The notes beneath the pieces were generated by a model. The model searched no databases. It was not told where the DNA came from and saw only the letters and a list, made by a program, of their open reading frames with translations. Position numbers and translations under genes: made by a program. Below, one piece after another: positions 1 to 12,950 of a stretch of DNA of 64,000 nt (the stretch's first letter is position 1; each line of letters opens with the position of its first letter). Source of the DNA: Collybia mongolica (Eukaryota > Basidiomycota > Agaricomycetes > Agaricales > Clitocybaceae). The stretch covers positions 620,001 through 684,000 of the forward strand of contig JAAXNY010000017.1 in NCBI GenBank assembly GCA_013420905.1, written 5' to 3'.

Positions 1-1498
<1,498 letters not shown>

Positions 1499-1705
1499 TT
1501 AAGGAAACAAAGTAGATTGTGTCTGGTGCTAGTAATTACATAAGCCCGCGCTAGGGTAACATGTCAAAATGGATGGATAAATAGGACAGCAATAGACCAA
1601 AATGATTATATGTTGTCTGCCGATATAGGATAGTCAACGACTGTAGTGCGCAAATAGAGAGTGTGGGAGGAGCAAACGCGGTCGAGATAAATGGCTTGAC
1701 AGGTA

Positions 1706-2629
1706 TCAGAGCGACGATATGTCCGCGGCGGCTCGGTAGTCCTCCATCTCTTTGTCGAGCTGATCAGCCGTCACGCGCGCATTCTGGACCTGTTTTTTAA
1801 TCCTCTTGGGCCCCTTTTTATAACGCACTTTCCTAGTTGCTGCGGGCACCGCAGTCGCAGAAGTGGTGGTGGCAGCTCGGGGCTGGTTTGGGTGACGAGG
1901 TTGTCTGTGTAAGTACCAGATGAGTCAAAGCCACAAAGATGAGGCTTGTTCCCGAGGGATAAAAGGGACATACGATGGCGTGGTTGCCTTCTGGGCGGCG
2001 GCATTTGTCGTTGTCGGTTTGCCGCCCAACCGAGTCAAGAGTGATGATGTTTGGGGCTTTGCATTGCTGGCAATTGGGGTCATGCTATCTGTCACAATTT
2101 CAATCTTCAGTGGTTTTCCTATAGGGAAAAAAGTGTATAGAGCGTTTGATTAGTTACACCACCTGGGGAGACAGGCTAACTTGACGTACTTCCGTCGACG
2201 ATTTTCCCATCATATTTGGTTTTGGCTGCCACGGCATCTCCTGGGCGCTGAAAAGCAACCACCGCCATGCCCTTTGATCTCCCCGCCGAGTTGTAAATGA
2301 GAAAACATTCCCTCAAGGGCCCAACAGTTTTCCTGAACAGCTCCTGGATTTGCCATTCCCCTTTAGACCACAAGAAGCCCATCGCAATCTCGGGCGCTTA
2401 CCTCGACTTCCTTCTCCCCCACATCCACAGGAAGCCTGCTCAATAGAATCTTGCTTCCTTGCTCCTGCATGTTGAGGTGGCGGTTTTTGGCCAGCGCGAT
2501 TGTTTGTCCAGGTAACTCGTGTACATTTCTCCACGCGGGAGCTGCGTTGCCTGCCTGATTTCCCAAAAGCTGTCGTTTGGGACCATGGTAAGAATTTAAT
2601 CGCGCGTGAACTTGTCCGTTAACGTTCAT
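1706..2629 (-). CDS. RRM mRNA-export adaptor (Mlo3/Yra1/ALYREF-like)
   Basis: RRM protein of the REF/ALY family, which couples mRNA processing to nuclear export. Exons read in the order 2402-2629, about 2180-2345, about 1975-2127 and 1706-1880. The RRM starts at GSKILLSRLPVDVGEKEVEE and continues ELFRKTVGPLREC, KGMAVVAFQRPGDA and KPLKIEIV. The C-terminus has a basic KKGPKRIKKQ stretch and ends in LDKEMEDYRAAAD, as in the FoP/ALYREF C-terminal domain. The start is uncertain: the ATG at 2627-2629 is the first in the reading frame of that exon, but the usual N-terminal UAP56-binding motif is not visible and a 5' exon may be missing. Damaged copies of its RRM exons lie near 6.9-7.2 kb and 60.3-60.6 kb, so this is the parental, intact-looking copy. 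Confidence 0.75.
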
Positions 2630-3235
2630 TACGAGCTTGTATAGAGTGACTGTCTGAACAAAGTCAAATTCCGCATATAAGGGGAAAGCCCTCTGCACAA
2701 CAAAGTTAAATAGTATCGGATTAACCTCGGCAACGGCCTAACACGACTTGATCGCGAACCACTGCCAGAGACTTGAAAATGGTGACTGAAAAGCTACAAA
2801 CTTCATGAAAAAGGCAGAGGGGACTAAATGGTGAATGTTCACGCATAACTATTATCAAGGTATACGCACATAGATTAACACTGACGCTCAGATCTGACTC
2901 GACAGTGTTTCCGACTGGTTCCCACCGTGTATAATAGGCTAGTGGGCTCAAGGGTTTCTTACCGAAAACGATCACACTGTGCCAGGCCGGTGATATACTT
3001 CCCTGAGGGCTTTGATCAGTCATGGCGATCTCATTTACAGATTCCAGAACAACGTTTCGAGTTCTCCTTGACTCTTTGCCGAAACTATGCCAGGAGTTTG
3101 ATTCATGGCTGTAACGGCACTTTGATCTTTCCTGCTGACCACGAGCCTACAATGATGCGTAAATATGCGACACCTCATGGCATAACCAGGTCCTTTTAGG
3201 GCGAACAATCTCCAGCAAACCCCTCATAATACGTT

Positions 3236-5443
3236 ATGTCTACTGTCCCAAATTCTATCCTGGGGTCTCTTGTGTACCCGCCTCAGGATCATGGACACAA
3301 GTTTAATAAGACGCATGAAACTCTGCGCGATTTTGCTCTTGATACGAGTGCTCGCGATCCATCACCTCCAGCCGACAGTAGAGATGTTACATACGAAATG
3401 CACACGACGCCGACGAGGAGATTGTCTGTGGTTTCACGAACCTCTTCGGCCACACATACTGGCGGAGGCGAAGCCTCCAAAAATCCAACCCCATCCGACA
3501 CCAATTTGCCTGCGCGCGCCTCGGGGACGGTTTTGCCAGGTCTTCCTTTTGGAAGCCCAAATCCGACAGTCTCGAAGCTTGCTGATAAACAGTTTCGGCG
3601 GAATAGCATGATCCAATTTGTAGCGCTCTGCTGGTGCATCTTTTTGGAGGGCTGGAGTGATGGGAGCACTGGGCCATTACTTCCTGTCTTCCAGCGAGAT
3701 TACCATGTATACCATTTTAATTACATCAAGTCCATCAACTCGCTAACGAAATCCAGATCGGATTCTCCATTGTCGGTCTATATTTTGTGTCTAATTGCGT
3801 GGTGCGTTTTTACCCCTGATCATCGATGTGCCACGATGTCATGGTCTGGCGTGCTTAGGGGTTTATGATTGCTGCGGCTATGAACGTCTGGTTGAATGAT
3901 AGGGTCGGACTAGGGAAGGTATGCGTAACCCACTCGTTTTTTAAATTCTAATCTAAGATGCTCCGGCCAGATTATGGTGTTGGGTAAATCCTTATCTCTC
4001 AACATGTGCATGGAATACCTCTAAGCTATCCTAGGTGCTTTACTTCAACTTTCCGCATACGTTATGCAGGCCCCTGGCCCACCGTTTGCAGTCATGGTGC
4101 TTGCGAATGCCCTTGCTGGATTCGGAATGTCACTACAGGTTTGGCCCACAACACACCTGTTCATTTTAAATCCTCATTGCTAGCACAGAACGCCCAAGCG
4201 AATGGATTTATCGGAAGCCTGAAAAAGAATATGAGGACCAAGATTGGAATACTCTATGCAACATACGGTAACTTCATGACGTTGTAGTTTGAATCGGTTT
4301 CTAACGTCCAACTAGGCCTCGGCGCATTCACCGCGCCTTTCGTCGCAACATATTTTTCTGGGACTAGACATTGGTCCTTTCATTATCTGGTCTCGACAAT
4401 CATGGCAGTCTCTAACACTTTGGCTCTCATCTTTGTATTTCGCTTCAAAAATATTGACCGTGAGGAAGATTGATAATCTGATTTGGAGTATTTAACGTTG
4501 TGATATTGGCAGAGCTCCTGGCGGAAGCAGGCCAGGATCCAGATGAAGCTAGCACATCTGTAGATAACAACTTCCGTCAGATTCTTAGACTTCGAGCAGT
4601 TCATCTCCTTGCTGCGTTCACTCTGATTTCCATAGGTATCGAAGTTACTCTCGGAGGTATATGGTTCAAGTCTTTATCGGAATTATACCATTCAACAGTC
4701 TTTCAGGTTGGATCGTGACGTTCGTAATTCATGAACGAGGAGGAGGCCATAGTGCTGGGTACATCTCTTCGGGGTTCTTTGGCGGTATGGAGGATCGATC
4801 AGGTCTACTTTGCGTTAATGACCAGAGAATTAGGCCTCACTCTTGGTCGCGGTGGCTTGATGTGGTTCAACAAGCTTGTGAGTTGGATGTATCTGTATAT
4901 ATAACCAAACTAATGTTCCATAGGTTGGCGAGCATCGAGTAATATTTGTCTACTCTCTCCTCACTATTGGGTAGCTTGCTCTTAAAATTGGCCCACTCGC
5001 ACTGATGCCCTGTGAATAGATTGGAGATCACCATTTGGTTTGTGCCTTCGATTATTGAGAACGCCATCGCCGTAGGTCTTGAGGAAGAATTACGACCACT
5101 TAAATTACTCAGGTGCTCTTAGGTCTCGTTCATTGGGATGGTTCTGGGACCAATGTATCCAATAGTAGTGTCACAAGCAAGTAGAATTCTCCCTCGCCGG
5201 CTCCTGACCGTTGCCTTGGGATGGATCACCGGTATTGGGATTGCTGGATCAGCAGTCTTACCATTGGTCACTGGGCTCCTATCTTCTCGGTTTGGGATTG
5301 AATCTGTCCAGCCACTGTACGTCAACCCTACAAATAAGTTCACATGCGATCGTTGATCAGTCTCTTCCAGATTGGTGGCTATGATGTGCGCCATGTTGAC
5401 AATTTGGGCTTTCGTCCCAAACAGCAAGCGTCGCGAGGAATAA
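3236..5443 (+). CDS. MFS transporter, copy A
   Basis: Membrane carrier of the major facilitator superfamily, about 500 residues, substrate unknown. The wording resembles the fungal group usually annotated as Bsc6-like/FucP-like MFS general substrate transporters. At least 12 exons join through GT-AG introns of 45-70 bp. Landmarks in order are a Ser/Thr-rich cytosolic N-terminus, IQFVALCWCIFLEGWSDGS (TM1 and signature), VGLGK, MSLQ, NAQANGFIGSLKKN, LGAFTAPF, HWSFHYL, VGEHRVIF, VLGPMYPI and ITGIGIAGSAVLP, ending VPNSKRREE and TAA at 5441-5443. No frameshift or stop was found in the reconstructed exons. It is the closest relative of copy B and more distant from C, E and F. Confidence 0.85.
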
Positions 5444-5956
5444 AATAAAAGTGACTAGATTGGGGCTCAGCGCACTGCGGAAGATCTGCTTCATAGATTT
5501 TTCTTTTGTTCCTAGACTTTTCCGAGTATTTATGTTAGATTTTTAGGCTTCGAATCGGGGTTCACGTAAGTGTCGTTCTTGAGCCTCGTTTCTGTTGATA
5601 ACGGTCGGAAGGACCATCGATCTCTTTGACGGCCTTCCTTAGCGGTGTCGAGCTCTTGCGCGCGTGACAGGACAAACTTTCTTAGTCGGTTTACTGGCAG
5701 GGTGGCCCTGTGCGCTTTCCTTCTGAAGGATGATCTCGTGTTTTTGGCATTCTCCGCTGGGATTCTGCTTTTACTTGCTCATTTTAAGATCGAGCATCCA
5801 ATTTATCGGTCGTTCCCCATGCTGACCCAGCTTTCAATAATTGGAGCCTTAGGTTCGGCAAAATTCGCGTTCGTCCACCCCAAGCTCTATCACTTCGGCG
5901 CCTTTATTATCGTCACGGGAGTGACCTTAGGCAGGACCCCTGAAAATACCCTATAG

Positions 5957-6490
5957 TGCCGTCTCACCATGCGGATATAGATCAGCAACATTTTGTCAGA
6001 TGCCATGTCTGTTCTGAAAAAAACCGGATAAAACAGCAAAAATTTGACAGAAGGCCAGTTCCCACGTCCGGATAATGCGGCGCCCTAGTTTGGTATGCCA
6101 GGTGAGGAGCCGGATAAATTTTCGGCACCCTTGCTCAACCAGCCAAAATATAATTTACCAGAAACTCAAGGGGCAATTATGACTCTTGGAGCTCATAAGG
6201 CTATGCAGAGGGCGGAAAGTCATGATCACAACGTTGGGCATAGAAATAGAGCAAAGCGAGAAACATCGCAATTTCCATAACTTTTTGATGATTTTTTCAG
6301 AGGCCAGGTAGAAAATCCGGATAAAACATGCCCTTTTTCGAGGCCGTCTCAAATCCGGATTAAAATCACCCATAATTTGACCGGATAAAGGGAAAAAAGT
6401 GTGATTTCTCAGGATGGCATCACAGTGTATATTCAGGGGCCCCCCTTGGGCAAAGAAGGCGTGCTTTATCGTGATATTGATAATATATTG
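5957..6490. repeat. unit-A-specific insertion with repeated CCGGATAA motifs
   Basis: About 530 bp in the 3' flank of copy A is absent from the otherwise collinear flank of copy B. It contains CCGGATAA at 6024, 6068, 6110, 6317 and 6381, and CCGGATTAA at 6355. No long ORF, clear terminal inverted repeat or target-site duplication was recognised, so it may be a nonautonomous element or sequence lost from unit B. Confidence 0.5.
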
Positions 6491-6889
6491 ACAGGAGCTA
6501 TGTGTTAGCGAAACGAACCGTTGAAGTCCAACATGATTCCTTCCGTGGTCATGAGTTTTCTGGAGCCCGTCTTCCAATTGTCTGTAGATTCTTAGTACAC
6601 GATCCGCCATAATTAAGTGCCCAGTATACTCCAATCCCAGATCGCGAGATAGTCGCTCCTAGGAAAGTCCTCAATATCATGTAATGTTCTCATCTCTTGT
6701 CGCATTCATCTAGTTACTTTGGTGGCTGCAGCCCCTGGCGTCATATTGATCATAGATTCCAGTCCGCTACCAACCTGGGGCCACTTCGCCGCGCAGCCAG
6801 GATCTCTACAATTTTATGTGATTTTCTTCGACATATGTCACATAAAATTGTATTAGTGAAACAAACCTTTCGGTCCTTTCTATGCCACT

Positions 6890-7260
6890 ATTCACCGCTA
6901 TGCCTCTGAATCTACTCGCCGAGTTGTAGATGAGAAAATATTCTCTAAAAGGCACAACAGTTTTCCTGAACTGCTTTTGGATTTACCATTTCCCTTTAGA
7001 CCACGAGCAGCCACCCATCGCAATCTCGTGCGCTTACCTCGATTTCCCTCTTCCCCGCATCCACAGGAAGCCTGCTCAATAGAATCTTGCTTCCTTGCTC
7101 CTGCATGTTGTGGTGATGGTTTGTGGCCAGCACGATTGTTTGTCCAGGTAGCTCGTGTACATTTCTCCACGCGGGAGCTGCGTTGCCTGCCTGATTCCCC
7201 AAAAGCTATCATTTGGGGCCATAGTAAGAGTTTAATCGCGCGTGAGGTTGTCCATTAACG
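6890..7260 (-). pseudogene. truncated RRM export-adaptor copy
   Basis: Reads like the second and third exons of the RRM gene at 1.7-2.6 kb. The minus strand gives QEQGSKILLSRLPVDAGKRE, the intron donor, then RKTVVPFREYFLIYNSASRF. It stops inside the RRM, and the conserved PGDA block, C-terminal exons and stop are missing. It marks the left boundary of duplicated unit B. Confidence 0.8.
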
Positions 7261-7868
7261 CTCATGTTCATTTTCACGTTCATTGCGAGCTTGTATAGAA
7301 TGTAAAGTCAAGTTCCGCATATAAGGGGAAAGCCTTTGCACAACAAAGTTAAATAGTATCGGACTATCCTCGGCAACGACCTAACACGACTCCCTGATCG
7401 CGAACCACCACCAGAGACTTGAAAATGGTGACTGGAAAGCTACAAACTTCATGAAAAAGGCAAATGGGACTGAATGGTGAATGTTAAGTGTAATTGTTAC
7501 TATTATCAGCGGATTTCGCATATAGAATAACACTGACGCTCGGATCTAAGTCGACAGGTTCCCGACTGATTTCCACCGTGTAAAATAGGCCAATGGGCTT
7601 AAGGATTTCTCACTGAAAACGATCACACTGTGTCAGGGATGAGTGCCGGCAATATGCTTCCCTGGGGACTTTGACTAGTCATGACTGACGATCTGTTTCC
7701 TTGACCCTTTGCCGAAACCCATGCCAGGAGCTTGATTCACGGCCGTAACGGCACTTTGATCTTTCCTGCTGACCACGAGCCTACAATGACACGTAAATTT
7801 GGGGCACCTCATGGCATTTCCAGGTCCTTTAAGACGGACAATCTTCAGCAAACCCCTCATAATCCATT

Positions 7869-10083
7869 ATGTCTGCGATCCCCACTTCTATCCTGGGGTC
7901 TCTTGTGTACCCACCTCAGATTCATGGACCCAAGTCTAATAAGACGCATGAAACTCTGCGCGACTTTGCTCTTGAATCGAGTGCTCGCGATCCATCACCT
8001 TCGGCCGACAGTAGAGATGTTACATACGAAATGCACACGACGCCGACTCATCTTTCAGAGCGTACGAGGAGATCGTCCGCGATATCACTAACGTCTTCAG
8101 CTACCCACACTGGCGGAGGAGTCTCCAAAAATCCAACCCCACTCGACACCAATTCACTTGCGCGGGCCTCAGGGACGAGTCTGCCCGGCCTTCCTTCTGG
8201 AAGCCCAAATCCGACAGTCTCAAAGCTCGCTGATAAGCAATTCCGGCGGAATAGCATAATACAATTTGTAGCGCTCTGCTGGTGCATTTTTGTCGAAGGC
8301 TGGAGTGATGGGAGCACTGGGCCGTTACTTCCTGTCTTCCAGCGAGATTACCATGTGTGCCATTTTCGTTAACTCATATCCATCAAGTCGCTAATGAAAT
8401 CCAGATCGGATTCTCCATTGTCGGTCTATATTTTGTGTCTAATTGCGTGGTGCGTTTCTACCCCTGATCATCGATGTGCCACGAGGTCATGGTCTGGCGT
8501 GCTTAGGGGTTTATGACTGCTGCGGCTATGAACGTCTGGTTGAATGATCGGGTCGGACTAGGGAAGGTATGCGTAACCATCGTTTTTTTATTTCTAATCT
8601 AAGATGCGGCCAGATTATGGTGTTGGGTAAATCTTTATTTCTTAAAAGTGTGCATGAAGTGCTTCTAAGCTATTTCAGGTGCTTTATTTCAACTTTGCGC
8701 ATACGTAATGCAGGCCCCTGGTCCGCCGTTTGCAGTCATGGTGTTTGCGAATGCCCTTACTGGGTTCGGAATGTCACTACAGGTTTGGCCCACAACACAC
8801 CTGCTCATTTAAACTCTCATTGTTAGCACAGAACGCCCAAGCCAATGGATTTATCGGAAGTCTGAAAAAGAACATGAGGACTAAGATTGGAATATTCCAC
8901 GCAACATATGGTAACTTCATGGCGTCCTAGTTTTGGATCAATTCTTAACGTCTAACCAGGCCTCGGCGCATTCACCGCGCCTTTCGTCGCAACATATTTT
9001 TCTGGGACTAGACACTGGTCCTTTCATTATCTGATCTCGGCAATTATGGCAGTCTCTAACACTTTGGCTCTCATCCTTGTATTTCGCTTCAAACCCATGG
9101 ACCGTGAGCAAGTTTAATATTCTGATTTGGAGTATCTAACATCGCGACATCGGCAGAGCTCCTAGCGGAAGCAGGCCAGGATCCAGATGAAGCTAGCACA
9201 TCTGTAGATAACAACTTCCGTCAAATTCTCGGACTTCGAGCCGTCCATCTTCTTGCTGCATTCGCTCTGATATACATAGGCATCGAAGTCACTCTTGGAG
9301 GTATATGGTTCGAGTCCATATCAGCTTTACGCCATTGAAAAGTCTTTCAGGTTGGATCGTGACGTTTGTAATCCATGAACGAGGAGGAGGCCATAGTGCT
9401 GGGTACATCTCTTCGGGGTTCTTTGGCGGTATGGAGTATAATTTTGGTCTACTTCGCTCAATGACCAGATAATCAGGTCTCACCCTTGGCCGTATTGGCT
9501 TGATGTGGTTCAACAAGCTTGTGAGTTGGATGTATCTGCATGATGTAACCAAGCTAACTTTCATAGGTTGGCGAGCATCGAGTAATATTCATTTACTCTC
9601 TCGTCACAATCGGGTAGCTTACCCTTAAATCTGGCCCACTCGTGCTGATGCCCTGTGATTAGGTTGGAGATTACCATTTGGTTTGTGCCTTCGATTATTG
9701 AGAACGCTGTCGCGGTAGGTCTTAAAGAATATTTACGATCGCTAAATTTACTCGGGTGTTCTTAGGTCTCGTTCATTGGGATGGTCCTGGGACCGATGTA
9801 CCCAATATTGGTGTCACAGGCTAGTAGAGTTCTCCCTCGTCGGCTCCTGACCATTTCCTTGGGATGGATCACCGGGATTGGGATTGCTGGATCAGCAGCC
9901 CTACCATTCCTCACTGGGCTACTATCCTCTCGTTTTGGGATTGGGTCTCTCCAGCCACTGTACGTCAACCCTACAAATTAACTTGCATGCGATCATTGAT
10001 CAGTCTCCAGATTGGTGACTATGATGTGTGCCATGTTGATAATTTGGGCTTTCGTCCCAAAGAGCAAGCGTCGCGAGGATTGA
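7869..10083 (+). CDS. MFS transporter, copy B
   Basis: Paralogue of copy A with the same exon-intron layout. It starts MSAIPTSILGSL, carries IQFVALCWCIFVEGWSDGS, NAQANGFIGSLKKN, VGEHRVIFIYS and VLGPMYPILVSQAS, and ends in VPKSKRRED with TGA at 10081-10083. Compared with A it has a slightly different Ser/Thr-rich N-terminus (an extra HLSER segment) and scattered substitutions. All reconstructed exons stay open, so it is probably functional. Substrate unknown; plasma-membrane or vacuolar location cannot be told from sequence. Confidence 0.85.
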
Positions 10084-10850
10084 AACCTAAAATTAACCAG
10101 ATTCGGGCTCAGCGCACTGCGGTTGATCGGCTCCATAGATTTTATTTTTGTTCCTAGACGTTTCCAAATATTTTTGTTCGCTTTCAACCTCAAATCGGGA
10201 TTCACGTGTGCATCGTTCCCGAGCCTCGTTTCTATTGACAGCTGCCTGAAGGGTTATCAATCTCTTCAACGGCTTTTCTTAGCGCTGTCAAGTTCACCTT
10301 AGTCGTGTTAACCAGCAGAGCGGTCCTGTGCGCCTTCCCTCTTGGGAAGCTTAAGGATAGTTTTGTGCTTTTGGAACGTTCGGCCAGCATTCCACTTTTA
10401 CTCGGCTCGAAGTTCTAAGGTCAGGCATCGGATTCACTGGCTATTCTCCACTTCAGATATCCAACCAGTTTTCAACAACTGCAGCATTATATCCGGTAAA
10501 CTTCGTATTCGCCCGCCCTGGGCCCGTATCACTTCGGCGCCTTTACCATCGTGGGAGTGGACCTTGAAGAAAACACGTTTTACACTAGAAATGTCTTGAC
10601 AGAAGCTACGTGTTGACGAAAAGCATGATTCGTTCCGAGGTCATGAGTTTTCTGGAGTCCGTCTTCCAATCGCCTGTCTGTTGGGACACGATCCGGAATG
10701 AGTGCTCGGTATGCTCCAACCCCAGTCGCCAAATAATCGCTCCTAGGACAAACCCTCGATATCATACAATGTTCTCATCTTTGTTGCACTCTTCGTGGCT
10801 ACGTCGGTGTCTGCAGCCCCTGGCGTCGTCTTAATCGGAAATTCCGCAAT

Positions 10851-11460
10851 CACGGAGTAAACCTCACCCTCCTCATCCTTCCCAGAAGTGTCTGAGCTCT
10901 TCGCAATAGTAGTGTAGGCTGGGGCAACGGTTTTATGCTAAGCCCTCGGTAACTGACACGCAGGGCATCTGTACCTCGCTAAACCGATACCACGGGACTT
11001 GCTAGATGTGTGTCAATCTCTCCGTCAGCGGGGTGAATACCTCAGTTGAACAGTGATATCCTGACTTCAAGTTGCCATTGACCTACTATATACTCCTAGA
11101 CAACGAGTTTTTTTGGCAAGGCCAGCCTCAGTATGCGACTATGCTGAGCACCTGTAAGAACGCCAACGTGTTCACGACTATCCAGTGGAGTATGCGCCAT
11201 ACAGAACTCTTCCTAGATTTGGACATAATAACCGTTAATACACCCGACTTTCCCCTACATGGGTTTTTCCGTCATTAACACCAGACTCCTTTCTGCAGAA
11301 AAGGTGATGGATACAACGATTTTCGCTGCCAACCTGGAGTCACCTGTTGGTAAAGTTAAGGCCAGCACCAGCTTAGCGTATGGTGACTGCTAGTGAAGTT
11401 GGGTTGCAGGCTGTAGGGTGCTCACCTGTTTTAGTCACTTCGTTGGCCCGATCAACATTC
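10851..11460. other. intergenic, no gene recognised
   Basis: Beyond the shared flank of unit B only short ORFs occur on either strand and none shows recognisable family motifs or a plausible multi-exon structure. Confidence 0.5.
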
Positions 11461-11465
11461 TCTGG

Positions 11466-11545
11466 TAGTACATTGACAGACATCCTAGGTCCCGACGGCG
11501 CCCAAACTATCGCCGAGCAAAGAACTGCGGTTTACCTTTGAGCTC
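11466..11545 (+). repeat. short dispersed repeat abutting the broken end of copy G
   Basis: About 80-90 bp that recurs, inverted, at 17570-17655. Shared core: GACAG-CATC, GGTCC, then CAAACTATCGCCGAGCAAAG. The right-hand copy lacks ten bases of the left. Each copy lies exactly where a truncated transporter copy (G here, D there) breaks off. Confidence 0.55.
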
Positions 11546-11549
11546 GAAC

Positions 11550-12070
11550 AATACCTAGTACCACTCGTGAAGCGTCCGGATACGTGTTAAATAACGATAT
11601 ACCTTGCCAAAACCATATTTAGCTGTCAATGGTACAATTATGAGCGCTCCAACCACAACCCCTTGACACGATATAAACGCGTTAGCTCGAGCGGCACGAG
11701 GGGAATTAACAACAGACCGTACAAACGAAAGTAAAGAGCAGCGAAACGATCGTACAACCAATCTGTAAAGTTCAATACCACGTTACCTATATCAGCACCA
11801 CAAGTTGCAACACCGGAGCCAGAAATAACATACACGATAAGCTCCCTGGATCCGGGACAACAGGGGCCCCAGCGTTCCGTCGTTCCATCTAGCAAGAAAC
11901 AACCACCAACGCAGTGCGGCAAACTGGAGGCGGGCTGTCATTCGTTGCTTTTTCGTCCTTACCGGGCCCGCCAGGACTGGGATGTCTACTTCGGTGCCGA
12001 CGTCTATATCATCCGCCGGGGCGTGCTCTTTTGAAGAGGCATGAGGTGCAATGGGCTCAGTCCGTGACAT
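11550..12070 (-). pseudogene. MFS transporter, copy G, 5' fragment only
   Basis: Starts at ATG 12068-12070 and reads closely like the beginning of copy E: MTARLQFAAL, then WNDGTLGPLLSRIQ, next exon IGCTIVSLLF, next exon VVGALIIVPL ending KYGFGK. After the third exon homology ends near 11545 and the remaining nine or so exons are absent. The signature segment also differs (RWWLFLARWNDG instead of the usual CWCLFLAGWNDG). It is a 5'-truncated-gene remnant, part of the left arm of an inverted repeat. Confidence 0.8.
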
Positions 12071-12950
12071 CCTGTACTCAAAAACTACTGGCAGAAAACC
12101 TAAACCTAGGGTGGCCTTGCAGGGCGGAAGAATCTTTAGACAATGGCTTCTGCGCTCCTGAGGGATGTCTGACTCGATTTGTTGATAATTGGGTATCGTC
12201 ATTTCTCCTTGGGCACCCGGAGTGTGCGATATTATCAAATCAGGTCCCGAGGTCCTCCACGAGGCTTTCCTCCGTCAAAACCAGCCTATGACAACCAAAG
12301 TGTGGTCTCCGGTCGAGTGGCCCGCGTCGCCAGGTTTTACTTGGAGGTTCGGGTCCCCGCCTGCGGAGACCTAAGATCGGGAAATCAGGTCAAGCAGACG
12401 GGGATCAATATTTACATTGGTCAGGTAAATCAGTCCGCATGTTGTGGTGACTCCTCAAGAATATCATTCGCTAGTCGTAACCGCTGCGAGACCGCAAACT
12501 CGATAGTAGTATTACAAAGTAACAAGGCTTTAGTCAGCCCGGCGGGAGCCTCTTGGTACCAAGGCCCACATGATAATCATCAGGCCCATCATCGCCACCA
12601 ACCTACAAGAGAAAAAAAGAGATGAAAAGTAGGCAGCTTAACCAGGATCCTTGAAGAAACAAGACAAAAGAGAGAAGCACTCACAATGGCTGTAAACTCT
12701 TAATTCCAAACTTGGACGAGATAGCCCCAGTCATAAACGGCAGCACCGCGCTGCCCGCCTGCCCAAACCCAGCGATCCACCCGATAGACCCGGTGAGGAT
12801 CCACCGAGGAAGGATCCGGCCGGCGTGGTTCATCGCAATTGGGTACATGGGCCCCAGGAGGACACCGACGATCGAGACGGCGACTGCGTTTCCAATGAGC
12901 GACGGCACAAACCAGACTATGAATTCGAGGCTTGCGGGAGTGGGTTAGGG
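11550..12950. repeat. left arm of inverted repeat (copy G plus 3' end of copy C)
   Basis: Read on the minus strand, this stretch matches 17690-18930 on the plus strand: the last transporter exons, a spacer of about 500 bp, then the first exons of another transporter. The noncoding spacer is also shared (compare the minus strand of 12350-12440 with 18160-18235). Confidence 0.8.

Larger units (their letters stand above)
2185..6770. repeat. tandem segmental duplication, unit A
   Basis: The stretch from the RRM gene through transporter copy A and its 3' flank reappears at 6890-10850 in the same order and orientation. Matches include the RRM exon, about 500 bp of noncoding DNA upstream of the transporter, all transporter exons and introns, and the 3' flank (compare 5690-5720 with 10295-10330 and 6520-6620 with 10605-10700). 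Unit A also holds about 530 bp (near 5957-6490) that unit B lacks. Confidence 0.85.
6890..10850. repeat. tandem segmental duplication, unit B
   Basis: Second copy of unit A. It begins inside the RRM gene, so only a broken RRM fragment is present, and continues through an intact transporter copy B into shared 3' flank. Coding and noncoding parts are still easily alignable by eye, which argues for a fairly recent duplication. Confidence 0.85.
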
